A stretch of 64,000 nt of DNA from Anarhynchus alexandrinus (GCA_008711295.1 VUYV01000054.1:760824-824823), one strand, 5' to 3'. Positions 9,010 to 23,044 are shown, numbered from the stretch's first letter. Notes: generated by a model from the letters alone, not told the origin. Translations and numbers: made by a program.

Positions 9010-12000
9010 AAGCATGTTTCAGTATGGTAGTAGTAGCATCCAACCTTACTGGATTTGCAAGGCATTTGTATGGAATGTTCCGGCTTCTGATGAACATCGG
9101 TTTTAGTTGTCTTCAGAGTTGGAAGTACTTCTTCAATCCTGTCTTGAGAAAGCTGAAACTCTTCATTCCACTACTCAATGAACGTAGTGCTTGCTTAATC
9201 AGCCTGAATAGTTTGAAGGCAAGGAGATCTATGTAAGAATTAGAGTTGATGTTGAAGTACATACTGTCAGTTTTTTGAATCTTGTCTATGAAGAAGTGCC
9301 TTCAAAATTAGTGGGTGTAAGTGGGGTGGCTAAGCCGCATCAAACTGACAATGCAGTTACTTCCAGAGTAAAATAAATGTGCCCAACAAAGAATACTTGT
9401 TGGAACCTTGATCAACTTCTTTATTTGTTTTCAACCTCAAAAGCATAATAGGAAAGTTCAGTGAAGAATTGTCAAGTTTATAGCCTGTGTTCACTAAATA
9501 CCTTTGTGAAAGAATGCTGATATTCCCTCAAAAGCATTTTAACACGGTTTGCTACTCTAAGGGGCTGTATCCAATGTAAATCCTTAGAGAGTGCTCAGAA
9601 AAGTTTGAATAATTATAGCAACCAAAGTTTTATTAGTAGTGGAACTATGTTACAGATACTAGTTTTTGTAGAGAAGGAGCAAAAAGTTATTTATGTTTAA
9701 AAAAAAAAGGTCAAAATTAGATTGTTAATGATGTATGGGCTTGATCACTTTGTGCCTTGCTAGTGAAACTTCTTTTAAAGTTTATGCATTTCTGAGGTGG
9801 GAACTCTGTGGGATTATAAAATACAGATTTTTCTCTGAGGTCCCTGAGCGTTCTCGTAAAACAAAATTTATATAAATTCATCCTTAGAGAAACAGCTATG
9901 GAGGAAATAGTTATGTTTATATGTTATAGTTCTCTTTGGTGAACACCTAGTATGGTTATTTAAACGGCTATTTAAATCAGTCATCTGTATGCAGTGGGTT
10001 TTTTGGTTTCTTCACTTAATGTGTTTTTATCCCTTAAGATCAAAACTAGCAACATAGCTCATAGTAAGTTCTGCTAGGATTCTCTATCTTTTGTGTTCAA
10101 GAAATCTCTTATTTAGTGAAAGTGGTGATAATGCAGAGTTATTCCCACAGGGTTACAATTACAAGGTTAAATGAAATTGAAGTAGGTTTCCTGTTATGTG
10201 TAGTAGCCTCAAATGTTGCAAAAAAAAAAAAAAGTTCAGCCATGGAGCCTCTTTGTCTGATCTGGATAATCTCACTTCCCTCTATTAATAAGATCTAATA
10301 GAGTTTGTTATATTGAAGGCACTTTGCAAGTCTAGTTAAATGTTTTGCCATGATAAGCAAGTATTTTCCGTATTTTGTAGCTTGTGCTTTAGTTACATCA
10401 ATTGGAGATTATGCTAATATTTGACTTCTTTTTTTAGCTATACACATTGCTAATTGCTAGGGTTACATCTCTGACAATAACTAAGCAATCATCTACAACT
10501 TTATCAGTATCTGATATTTACAGTTCAGTGAATGAAAAGTAAAGCATGCTTTTAAGCAAATATTTTTCTTAATTTCTGCTAGTGTTATTGATGGCAGTCT
10601 TGTACCAAGATAATTGCTATATCCCAGTTTAAACAAGAAAACATGAAATAGCTGTAAGATATTTCTCAAAAATAATTCCTGATTTGAACATTCAGTAGCA
10701 CCTCTTATTTTAAATACTTTCCACAAGTGTGTGTGTGAATTACCACTTCTTCACAGCAAATGCTGAAAAATGTTTTTTATAGTAACAAGTCAGATTTCGT
10801 TGTCCTTAATGGATGATATTGTACTATGTAAGACCAAGCAGTTCGTGGTTCAATGCTCCCTGTCAAGTCTATTAAGGTATTATTAAGCTATTGTGCTTTT
10901 ACAATTGATGGAAAAGCAAAGAGTAACTATTGAGGAAATAAAACGCGTGCATAATTCTGCTGATAGTACTTAAAATAACCTTCTGAACAGTCCAGACACA
11001 TTTGACTTGACTCATCGTGGTTACTATGTGGTGTGCTTCAAAAGATAAAGCAGTATCATGGCTTTCGAATTTTGTTTCTCAATAGAAAAATTGTTTTACA
11101 AGAGTGAAAGAGAGTATTATGCGCTTTTTCTTGTACCATGTCTTTCTCATTCCCCTTTTTATCTTTCCAGTAATGCTCTGGTCATTACCCAACCACTTAA
11201 AAATCTACAGAGCATTTCAGGAAGTTTTGTGCTCAATATTTACTTTGAAGTCTAAATCTGGTAGCTCTAAGAGGTGGTCTAAACATGACTACAGATTCCT
11301 AGATTACTGTTGAAAATGCAGTTTGGTTTTAAGGGGAAAAAAGAAGAAATTTAAAAGTGGAGCTTCTTCAGCCACTTAAATTTATTTTTCCCCTGTTACA
11401 TCTTTCAATGTTACCCTGACCCCCACCTCCGTATCCCCACTCACTAAGATGAGAGCAGGGATTTGTTGTCTAAAGTGATGAAACATCATCCAGTACGTGT
11501 TTTTTAGGTACTGTATGTGTCTTTGAGGGATATTTATTTTATCTTTTTTTATCAGAAAGGTGTAACTAACCAAACAGACTGTCACTTTAATCCTGGAAAT
11601 GCTGTAGTGATGGAGGGAAAAGAGATGTGTAGGTTGTTAAGATAGCCCTGGGGATGACAAAAGCATTTATGTTTGTATGTCTCATCTTTTAACTTGAAGC
11701 TGCAGCATGGGAAGAAGTGGTATCTTTACAGTGATTCCCATTTTCCTCCGAACCATGGTTTTCTCAGTTCAGAGAACACTTATACTGTCGAGAGTTACCA
11801 GCATTAGATGACGTAGCAGTTTTCCCTTTGACTTTTTTTACCCTCATGTAAACTCATTTCCAACTCTCGGGTAAAAAGTAGGAGGAGAGTGAGGGATGTA
11901 CTAAGCTTTCTGTATCTGTTTCACTGCTTTACCTGCTTGTTTACATGAAGGAAAAAAATCATTAGAATTAAATGTTGATACATGGAAGTGAGACAGACAT

Positions 12001-15000
12001 TACTGTCCCACTCGACAGGAACTGGTAGAGACTGTTACTTAACATTGTCTACATACTAGCGAGAAAACGTCTTCTTGCCTGCCTGACAGATGATAAAGAG
12101 AGAGCTTGTCTTAGAGAAGTTTTCACACTGTGCTGAGAAATGGGGAAACAAGGGCAGTAGGATTATGCTGTCCCAGATACCTGAGACTCATTGTCCAGAA
12201 CTCATCTGTGTGTCTCTGTACAGTATTACATGTGCCATGGAAAAAACACTGGGGGGAAAGGAGGGCTGTGCAGCTTCTTCTCTGACACGTCATTCAGTTT
12301 AGTAAACCTATAAAAGGAAACAAACCTAACAACTGAATGCACTGACTTCACTTGTCCAGGTTCTTCTCTGTGTATTCACAAGTAGTAGAAAGATGTTTTT
12401 TGCCAATGTGGCCTTACTGACCAGGGGTTAGTCCTCTGTAGTGCTATCCTTCAAATGATGGGTAGTGGTTACCTAAGGATGTTGTGATATGCTTGAAAAT
12501 TTTCATCAGGCTCTGAAGAAAAGATCTCTCCCACTACCTGTGCACCTTGGAGGGTCAAGTATTTATTGTTAAGATCTTGAAACTGTCTGTGCCCTTATAA
12601 TCTCTACTTTGTAAGAACTCATTTTGCAATTACTACAGGACTGGCTTTGGTCCTCTTTAAAACAATTTGGATTCTGTTCAGTGATTAAGGCTTTTTGAAG
12701 TTCAGCAGTCATATCTTGAAGCATGAAATTGCTCGTTAGTTTTAAAAGAAAATAAATGAGAGTATGTGCACATGCAGGGATGAGTACGGGAACTTGGGTG
12801 CCCTCATGTGAAAACAAAAAATTCCGGTTTTTGGAAAGTTTAATTATTCTTACTGAAACTATCTCCCCTTTGTGGAAATAGCTGGTACACCAAATGCTGT
12901 TATGGCAGATTTCCAGCACGTACTTAGGCTATGGAGTAGTCTCGCTAGGTCTCATAATCTCCAGCTTTATAACTTGGTATCTTGGCCAAAGAATCTTGAG
13001 AAATGTCTCTTACTCTCGCTGCCTTAGAGTTTGCCTTGGGAAAAAAGGAAGAAAGTTGAATAACATTTCTCTGACAAAGGAGAGCAAGGGAGATTTGGAA
13101 TAAGGTGGTGTTGCATTAAAGGGCAAAATAATTTGGCAGAAAATAAACCCCCTTGCGTTCCAGCCTGTATCAGAGGGGCTGGGGATGGCTAGGCTTAGAT
13201 TCTGAGTGATGCCCAATTTGGCATTAAAAGTCCAGTCGCCTTCAATATGTATATTGAACTATCACAATTACAGATGCACTGATACACAGTTCAATCTAGC
13301 AGCGTTCCATGAACTAGCACGGCTACACTTAAGGATTTGGGTCTCATTCACTATGAACTCTCATGGCTAGATTGGTGAAAAGTGTAGTTTATTGAAGCAA
13401 CAGATGCACAAGTTCTTTTTGGATTGCCGGTGATAGTTACTGTCCGCAAAGCATGTGCAAATGCGAATGATGTTAGTAATACAGCCTGGCTACAAATGCA
13501 CTAAGTGATAAAACAACTCTATAGAGATTTGTAAGTTTCCCGGGGAAGCACTTGGTATAGCCAAGTGTTTGAGTCTTACCCACAAGCGTCATTATTGGGG
13601 GGGGGGGGGAAGAAAGGTTCAGCCCATTGACTGACCCCAGAAGTCAGGGGTGGTCAGTGATGGTATTTCCCTGACTGTGTTGGTATCTTCCCTGACATCC
13701 CTCCTCTCTTAAGCTATTTTTATACTATTTTTTTACCTTTCAGGTGGAGCTTGAGGGACTCTAGTCATACACACTTTTGTTATGATTGGTGTAAAATTTT
13801 CTCGCTTTGCTTTTAAAGGTATAGACTACGAAAAATTCAAAGTGCAGACTCAGTGAGGAGTGGTCACACCTTGGAGGTGGGTAGCGTTTGGGATGGAGGT
13901 GTGTTTTGGTGTTAAATGACACTATAATGAGCAAAGTTCACCCAAAAGATAGCATTTTGTCAAAAAACAACAGATCGTTGGCTCAGGGTAACAATTAAGC
14001 AGCTTATCAGTTCCATAATACCTTCAAGGGTTCCATTTGACCCTCAAGTTCCCATTTTATCACAGAGTTTGGCTGCAGTGTCTCCACTCCGCTCCATCCT
14101 CCGCACCGTTTTTCTTAGAGTTTAAGCACCAGATTCCCCCAATGTTGTTAACATCTAAGGTTGTGTAGGGAACCTTTGTGAAATATCCTTTGCATACCAG
14201 CTGCACTCTGTCCTTGGAAGTTTCATCGATGCTGTACTTTTCTTCAGAATGTGAATATAACTTAATTTCTAAGTCATCTCCAGTAATTATCCCACAGGTG
14301 GTAAAACCAGATTGGGGAAAAAGCCTAAGAAAGAATAGATACAGAAATCATTAGTTGTTTCTTTTTTGTTTTCTTTTCCCAGAAGAAGGGGAAAAAGTTG
14401 GATGAAAGGTACTTCCTTTGGTGATCAGATGATTATTAGTGATTATGTGGCAATCTAAGTGTAAAGTTGCAAGTGAAGTCTTTGGATGTAGGGTGTTTTG
14501 GGGCAAAGGAGGTTTGATGCTCTCTAGAGCTGCTAGGGTGACCCTTCAATAGATGGCACATTGAAATAACCATGTAGGCTTTTCACATGCGTGGATGCAT
14601 TTATATGAAATCTTGCGTCTGAATTTCCTGAAATATTTTTGAGGCAAATATTGGGCTTAGACAATCTTTTTGTTCACAGGAAACAGAAGATCAGAAGATC
14701 TATGCGATAAATTTGACTGATTTGTAATAAAATTTACAAATGCTAATCCCTGTGATTGTAATTTTCCTTACACAGTACAGGGATCCTGAGTATTTCTTTT
14801 GGATGTAGTTAGACCTATTCACATTCCACTATGCTGTTTCTTTGAGTAGTCTTTCAATATATACAGCCTCTTCTTAGTACTCTATTTCGCATTTTTCCGC
14901 AATGTTAGGCATCTTATAACATGGGTTTGAACCTACGGAAAGTTGAACCTGCCCTTTAGCTTTGACTCTTAGAAATTCATTCTTTGGTTTTATGTCAAAC

Positions 15001-16130
15001 AGTTCCCTATCTGAAGTATGCTGTTACGTGAACGACTCGCGGTTTGTTTGAGGAAGTTAATTCTGTTGGCATTTGCTGCAATTGTTTCTGTTAAGTTTAT
15101 GGTGTTAGGTAATGAAGAATCTAAACCTCTTAGTATGTTTGAAACATGTGAGAGTCAGACACGACAATAAACACATCAGTGGATTCCATAAGCAGCATGA
15201 AATTTAGCCTGAGGAAGTAGCAATAGATAATGCTGTAGTATGATTCACTTTCCACTAAACCTGATTCACTTCTTGTGACTCATAATAAATCATTGATTAA
15301 ACATAAAATGATCTTCCTCTCATTGCAAAAAGTATAGAGAGGTCCAATAAAAATAGCCAGGATATTTGGTTCTGCCTGGGAATCTGTTCAGTAGTTGCTT
15401 AACTGAAGGTATTCCAGTTGTTCGTGAAAGTTCCCATAAGAATTTCATTATAAATTCCTGGTCAGAATGAATGTTTAATACTTTACATACCAGAAATGTC
15501 ATCCACAAGTTTGATCAATTAAATAAAGCAAGGAAAAGTAGGGAAGCAAATTATTGAGAGCAGTTTAAAAGAAAGCTATAATGAGTGCGACTGAATTTCA
15601 ATTTATTTGTAGCATGACCAATTCTTCCTTCTCCGTCTCAAAAGTTTTATGATTACAGGAAGCATTCTGGATAAGAAATGTTATGCGCATGCAAACTTTA
15701 TAACCAAAGTCCTTTGAAAATTGAATCTTACAGCTGAGAAGAAAAGTCAATGGAACAAAGTTTGAGTGTAGAATTTTAGTCTTTGCTTTAAGCTTTAACT
15801 TAAGAGGGATATATTTTCCCTTTAATATTGTTTCACTATGTACACTTAAATTGATGCATTTGACTTGCAATTGTTGCACAGCAAACATGGAAAATAACAT
15901 GACAAATAAAGAGGGGAAAATACTGTGTCTATGTTGCATGCCTAAAGGAAAAATTCCCCCCTTCCTCCCACCCACCCCTGTATTTCTGCTTTAATGGTAG
16001 GCTCGAAGTTTTGAACATTCCTGAACTTCTTGCACTTAATGCACCATCCGGAATAAAGCCTCTGGCTGTTCTGCTTGAAAGAAAACATCTTGCCAGAGCC
16101 CCAAGTGCATGCCCTCTCCTTCCTTTCTCC
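9010..16130. other. intergenic, AT-rich
   Basis: No coding gene or RNA is recognised. Simple features are A runs near 9700 and 10221, a G13 run at 13597-13609, and a C-rich stretch near 15957-15977. The longest open frames (116 and 125 codons on the minus strand at 12569-12919 and 15598-15975) show no family resemblance and lack supporting splice or promoter context. Confidence 0.6.
13597..13609. repeat. homopolymer G13
   Basis: Thirteen consecutive G on the plus strand follow ATTATT. The length is probably variable between individuals and prone to sequencing error. Confidence 0.9.
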
Positions 16131-16139
16131 TCATGTTGT

Positions 16140-16697
16140 TACACTTAAGGTCCCTGCATTGCAGCCATGCCTGGCTGTGTACCCTGTTAATCCAGACCCT
16201 GGCTCTGACCCACAGACTTGACTTTCTGGATTGACTTCAGACTGATCTTATTGCCGTGGACTTCCCTGGTGATCACTGCTTGTGCCTGACCCTGGTTACT
16301 GTCTACATATCTGATCCTGACCTTTACCTGGTTCTACTTCTTGGCTTGACCCTTGGACCTTCTTCATATCCTGCCTGAAGACCTGGACTGTGTCTGAGCT
16401 GGCTTCCATCGCTGGACCTGCTCTCCTCACCTTGGCCAGGTACAGTGGGACTGTACTGCTGTGGGTGAGGGCACTGCCCTGCCTGCCCCCCTGTTAGCCC
16501 ACCTCGTCCTCCTGGGTAGAGCAGTCTGCCCTTGCTGCTCCCTGACTCCCTACTGCTCTGGACTGAGCGTTGATCAGACTACAGCAGCCTAACTGAGTTG
16601 AACCGAGTCAAACTAAAACGTACTAAATACCATCAAAATCACAGCTATGTCCAGGACTTGGTGGGTGTTAAATCAAACTTAAAAAAAAAATAAAAAA
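16140..16697 (+). repeat. unclassified CTGAC/CTTGG-rich segment ending in an A-rich tail
   Basis: An island of higher G+C stands out from AT-rich surroundings. From about 16175 to 16440 it is built of loosely repeated pyrimidine-rich words (CCTGACC, CTTGACC, CTGGACC, GACCTGGACT). It is followed by more GC-rich sequence to about 16590 and an A-rich run at 16680-16697. Similar CTGAC-rich leaders occur in some vertebrate retroelements, but I cannot name the family. No flanking direct repeats are obvious. The A-rich end would suit a retroposed transcript, but no protein is recognisable in it. Confidence 0.35.
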
Positions 16698-16699
16698 TC

Positions 16700-17260
16700 T
16701 GTGCTCGTCAAATAAGGTCTTAAAGACTCCTCAGGTATTTTGAGGGTTTATATGCGGAATTATATTTGCATTGCTTTCTGACAGCACTGTCCTCGGATTC
16801 TAAGCTTAATATTTTGATTCCTGCTTCTACATTAGCTGTTTATCATAGCAGTCACAGTCATTCTAGCTCTCTGGAGCTTAATGTGCTTCTAGATTTCGAT
16901 TTTTCTCTTCTTTCACTTGGTGCTGTACTTCTCATGCTTCAACTCTATCAGATTCAGTGACTCTAGAGACCGTTCTGTGCTCACACTGTACTGCAAATGT
17001 TGCTTTTTCCTAAGCTTCTGCCTTCTTCCTAGCTAGCCATCTCGAGATGTAGTAACATTTTCATGTGAAAGCAATCCTTATAACTTTTATGAAGGAACTG
17101 TCCTCATGACAAAACATTCACGTCAAATTTCTAATGATTTCATGATAATAGTGTGTTATATACATCTCCCTTCTTTGCGTATCTCCTTTTCATACTCAAA
17201 CCCCTTCAATATGTGGGAAAGTTTAATTCCCTGTTTTTCTTTCTTACTTTGTCAGTTACC
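16700..17260. other. intergenic
   Basis: I see nothing recognisable here apart from ordinary AT-rich sequence. Confidence 0.6.
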
Positions 17261-17261
17261 A

Positions 17262-17334
17262 ATTGGGATTTGAACTCCCAATGATGTTTTGTGTTTATAA
17301 AATATTTTATAAACATGTCATTTTACAGTAAAAT
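17262..17334. repeat. cluster of three successive inverted repeats
   Basis: First, ATTGGGA (17262-17268) pairs with TCCCAAT (17276-17282) over a 7-base spacer. Second, a perfect 24-bp palindrome spans 17292-17315 with no spacer, with arms TGTTTATAAAAT and ATTTTATAAACA. Third, ATTTTAC (17320-17326) pairs with GTAAAAT (17328-17334) over one base. The outer words of the central palindrome, TGTTTA and TAAACA, fit the forkhead-factor core. Nothing coding overlaps. Confidence 0.85.
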
Positions 17335-20300
17335 ACAAATACAAAAGTCAAAGCCAGAAGAGACTGTTTGGTTGACGGTTTCAGAAATATTTTCGGTTTT
17401 ATTCAGTATAGGACACTAATCTATGGTTGGCTTTGGAGTCCTGGCCCCTGACAGTGTTTGTGTGAGGGAAAGGAAAGGGGGGTGTGGGGGGAAATCTGTT
17501 TTTTCCCTTGAAATGATGCAGCAGTGTCCAAATTCTATGCAGCTGGAATTTTGGTTCAGTGCTTTGAAGTGGGATGAGACACTTCCAGTAGATCGTTATC
17601 CTTTCTATATTTCATGACTCACTCAAAGCTGCATGCTGTGCCATCTGCTAACAGTTTGAAGCCACCAAAAACCTATTAACAGTATTGTCTGGATTACTTA
17701 ACAATAAGTCTGACTAAGCGTGCCTAGAGCTTGACATAGACTCAGGATACCAAAAATGGTAAAAGTGGTGACCACCCGAGAGGAAGCCAGGTGTAATTGA
17801 AAGGGCTTAGTGCAGTGCAGAAATTGGATGCTCTTCTGTCTTGAGGAGAAGTTAGCAATGCTTGTATACAAGATGACGCTGGAATTGAAACTACTTGGAG
17901 AGTTTACGGAAAACTGAAAACAAAGAGCTGAAAAACAGAGCTCAATACCAACAAAGAGTACTCAGACTGGAAAAACAAGAAAAGTGGCATTTTCTATCAC
18001 ACAGACAACTCTCTGGCATCTTCTGCAGAAGTGGAAGGGATTTAAAAAGAAATGAGAGGGGCAAGAATTTATATAACGCTAGAGCTACTTGTTTTTCATG
18101 TTAGATGGAATTGTATTGTGGTAATGTTCATGCAGTATTTGCATCAGGATAATTGCGTCATATGTTCTTTCCAAAACAAATGAGTACAAGTAGCTAAACA
18201 AGAGATAAGCAAGTTAGATAATACCATCAAAGACAATGTCCTGAGAGTTTTGTTCTCAGAAATCTGGGGCAAGGATTGGAAATTTTGTAATAAAGGTGGA
18301 AGAAACAGTTGAAAATATGCCCTGGTTGGATGGGCGAACAAGAGAAGTGAGGAGAACCCTATTTCTCTGTGTTGTAAGGAAATAAGAAGTGTTCATTATT
18401 CTTACAACTCTCTCACCAATTTTCATTAATACTAATGTCTCAGAAATGGTTATTTTTCGTTGAGCAGACCTAGATGGCTTCTTTTCTGCTATGCAACACC
18501 GAGTTATCAAACTTTCTCTTCTGTCTGTATCCATACATTACTGTAGGTGACAGCTGGAGATATACACGGGTATGCAAAGCCATTCATGCATCCTTTCTGT
18601 TAACGATAGCTTCTCTTCCACCACAGAGCTATATTCAGTGACTTCGTCTGCTGCATGGTTTATTGCATACACAAAAGCAAGGTACGGGAAATAACAGTTT
18701 ATCATTCTCAACTGCTGTAAAATCTTAATGACTGCGCTCACAGCAGACAGAGCGGGTACATGGTTATGCTTCAGGTTCTATTTTAGATAGCCTGAATTTA
18801 CAGTCCTCATATCTTGGTAAGTATAACCCCTTGCTAAATGACAAAAGGCTACCTCTAAAGATAGTAATCTCTTCACTGTGATGAAGCCAAAGTCCAGATC
18901 TTTGTTCTGGTATAAAGGTTTGGTTTGTCTATATAAAATATTTCATTTTGAAATCATACATTCATATATTCTTTCCCCCCCCCCAAATAAAAATATTTAA
19001 TAAAAAAATCAGACAATATGTCAGATGCATCAGCCATTCCACTGGTGAGGAAAAACTGATGTGGACTAACGTTTTCTTTTAAAGACGAGCCATGTTAATT
19101 GGTTATGGTTTATATGTTTCAATTAGTTTTGGACTTAGGTCTCATACACAACATAAGGAAGTTTTTAATTATCCTTTGCTTTCTTGTGATGATGTCGTGA
19201 TCAACAGTGGAGCTCAAGAGCTTCACGACTTTTTTAGATGTTGTCACAACACATTTGAAACTTTTTTTTAAGTGTAAGAATATTTTTTTTCCCAGTATTT
19301 GACTGATTCCCAGTTCTGCAAATATTTACATGCATATGAAGAGTCCTACTAAAGTCAGATTTCTTACATAAATAATTCATGTAGACATGTAGGAAGACTC
19401 ATGTCTGCATATATAATTTACGTACTTGATTAGTTCACTGTCTTTGAGCATTGAAATACTTGAAATACTTGCTGTATTTCTAAACAGTTTTCCAATATGA
19501 GACCTTAGTATATAACTGCAGCAGACAAGAAATACCTCCAATGTTTTCTTTCACGCTCTAAGTAAAACTAAGTTCAGAGTAGCTCTGAGTGATGAATTAA
19601 AAATGAGATGTTTAATTTAGACTGGGCTTCAGTCCATATTGTTCTTAGTCCATTATTTATAAGAGGGTTTATGCTTTACTGTTCTCATGTATATTTACAA
19701 ACTTGGTAAACACTTAGTGTTTGAGGTCACCATTTCTTTCTGCTGAACCATGTATTGAACAATTAAAGTAAAAAATCTTCTACGTGCTGTTCCTGTTCTT
19801 CATTTTTATCTAAACTTATCTTTATTCTTTATTACTTTTGTAATTTCTTTCCTGACCTTTTTTCTTTTGCAATATGGTCAAGCAAAATATATCAATTTCA
19901 CAAGTTCATGGTAGAAGGAGGTTGAAGAAGAACAGAAAGTTGAGTAATATTTATACGTGCAAAGGCCACTGCGAAATTACAAAATATTAAATTAGTCTGC
20001 TTTGCATGAAGTACTAATTAATTAATCCAGTCTTAATGTATGCTTTTGTATTTTTTATCTCTGAGGATAAAGCATACATAACAGATTTTTTTTAAACTTG
20101 AAAACTCCATTTCTTTGACTAGTATGTAGAAGTGGGAGACAAAGGTAACTTTTTTTTCAGTGATAGTTTGATCTCTTTGTCCAGCTTCCTCAACTGACTT
20201 TGGAAACGTTGGAAGTATTAAGGCATATTTTTACTTTTAAGTGTGTGGTGTAGCACATACGTGGTTAGCGCATACAGAGTTAATGAAGCATAAACACTAA

Positions 20301-22359
20301 TAAGATTTGTATTTGCATTTGGTTTGCTGTTAAAACTACCTCAGGATTTACCAAGTAGTCCAACTCTTCTCGTATCTCAAGGATATAGTATGTAAAACCA
20401 AGTCAAGGTTGGGCATGCCTTTCTTTGGGAGCTACAATTAATGTTGATAGATGCCAGCTAGTTTTACTGAGTGATTCTTTTTATCTTTTTGACCCCCTCA
20501 CAGGCTTAATGATGTCTGACATGTCCAGAAAGGCTTGTGACACTGATGGGGTAGGAACTAGTCAGCTGGGATATTTTATTTTCCAAAGATAATGCATGTC
20601 AGAAACTTGAGAGGATGAGCTTGCTGCAGAGAGGACTCTCCTTTCTGCCTAAGCCAGACAGGGGGAGCACCAAGTCTGGATATCCTCCTGCAGTGGAGCC
20701 ACTTCTGGTTTACAGGTGCCTTCACAATACCCGGTCGTCAATGAATATTTTGTCCTAAACTCCAAGAGAACAGAGCTGATAGCATGGGATCATCTCTAAC
20801 TGTTTGCTCTTCGTGCTTTCAGGCTGTATCTACATAGCCTAAGTTGGCTACAGTATGACTGTAATTTATTATGGTTAATTGGAGTAAAACTGGAAAATGC
20901 AGCCAGCAGAGACTGATGTAGAAGGCTCTTTGCTACTTACCAGAGTGGACAATGTTTCTGGGGTTTTATTGTATTCTTAATTTCTGACTTTATCTAGATT
21001 GAGGAACATCTTCCCCTACTGTTATGCTACACACCGCGGCCTCGCTGTGGGAACAAGAGAGGATTTCTGCTTTCTTCCTTGGGGAACACCTTAACTATGA
21101 GGGGGTTATGGAGCAGGTAAGCACTGTCACTGCTCTTTCCCTCTGCGCATCTTTAGAAGAAAAGTGTGAATCCCATTCTTCCTTAGAAAGGAGAGCTGTG
21201 GGAACGTGTTCATCAGGTGCGCGCTGGACTCTTCACTCAATGTCACCCTCACCTTCTCCTGAGCTTAGTGTCCTGTGCTGGCAGAGGAGGGAGGGGGAGG
21301 ATTTACAGGGGCATTGCATTGGGTGTTTGCTGTAGGCCTCTTGTAGGAATCTCCATCTTCCTGCCTGTTTTGGACACTAAGTTCCCCCTCAGTGTTGTAG
21401 TAGTGAACAGCATTACTGGAGTTCAGAGACCATCTGACTGAAAGATACAGACTTAAGTCCTCAGATTCTTTAATGGAGTTGGATGCCAAGAGTTTCTGTG
21501 AAAATCATTGCCCTCGGCCGCTTGGCGTATCTTCTTTGGCAACATGCATTTTACATGATACGTTGCTTTTGGAACCGTGTCTGTGTGTTAACAGCAGTGA
21601 GGAGAATCAATGTGCACAGCATGTCAACAAATGACTGGATGTGTGTAATGCAGGGACCACGCTCAATTACTGCTCAGTCTCTGCTGGCTTCTTGGCTTTA
21701 TATTTTGATACCCGGTCGCTGTAAAAGCACTGCTGTAGCATGTTGGATTTGCCTATTCTGCGCTGACACCTTTAGCAGGAGGTCCAAGTAGGCTAGGTGA
21801 GGCTGAACAGTGTTTATAATTGGATTATAATTTACAGAGTCTAACATGATTTGGCTTTAAGCATGCAAAGAAAAATTAGCTTTTTAATACAATTCAAGCA
21901 AATCATAAGCAGCGAGTTGCTGGCAATAGTCCTTCTGGTGTAGAGAAGTCTTATGTCTTATCTTAACTGACTAAGAGTGTACATTAAATTAATCTCAAGC
22001 TCCCAGAAGTTAATATTAACTCAATTATACTGAAATCACCATTATACTATATTTTGGAAATTTATTAAATACGGAAGTTTGCGCGTATGTTCAGTTGCGT
22101 CAGTTCTCTTATGATCCATTTTGTTGACATCTTTATCTTTCTTCAAGTCCTTGGCAGTTACTAATTATTAAAGAGAGCAGTCATGCCTATAGTTAAAACA
22201 GTCTAAATTGTTAACAGGACTGAAAAAAAACTGTAGCAGCATTCCATTTTACCTTTAGACTTGCAGCTAATGACTTTCTGGATTTTTTGGGCGTTGGGTT
22301 TTTTTTGGTGCAATTTTCTCTATGTTTGGGGGATTTTATTTAAAAAATAAACCTTTTTT

Positions 22360-22386
22360 AAAAAAAAACAAAACAAAACACAAAAA
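22360..22386. repeat. A-rich (AAAAC)n-like simple repeat
   Basis: A run of A is followed by AAAACAAAACAAAACAC-type units. It is simple sequence. Confidence 0.75.
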
Positions 22387-23044
22387 CTTGTGTGTAGTCT
22401 CCTAGCAAGGTAAGATATCCACTGTCACAGAAAAAACACTCTCACTTGTCATTCACTGCATTAAGTTTCTCAGCATCCATCCTAGTTTTGGGCACTTGTA
22501 TGCCTAACAAATACGAAGAACTTCCATTGTTTCATAGCTCTTTTGAACAGAATAATGTCTTTTAGTGGAATTTCAAGTGTAATATCCCATTTGTATTGGC
22601 ACGCATAGCGCACAGGGTATTTTGTTATAGCTTCTTGTGCAAAATAATATTCCTTTTGTAAAGTTTGGCTGTGGAGAGGTACAAAGGTTTGAAATGCCAT
22701 TCATGGACTTCACACTAACATGTACCCTGGAGCTGTTGACTAATAGGAAATGAAGTTTAGCCATGAGAGCCTGAGGTACGGATGTCATTGCAGAAATGGA
22801 GGTTCTTCCTCTTTTAATCCTTAGTGCACCTGCCAAAAAGCTGTTAGGAGAACTTCTGATTTGTTTAAAAAAATTTATTTCAGCCGAAAAATTTGATCAG
22901 AGTCATGAATATATACGGCATTTTGATTTGGAAGTATTACTTAGCCCCTTTCTGAAAAGAAGATTCTGGAAAAACCTGCTTTTTAAAGCTTAATTTGAAT
23001 AGGTACATTCAAAAGGAATCCTTAGACTCTAGCTGATGGTGCAG

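Noticed and set aside
16140..16697. Processed pseudogene of a known gene
   Set aside because: The A-rich end invited this reading, but no frame gives a protein I recognise and no flanking duplications are evident, so it is left as an unclassified segment.
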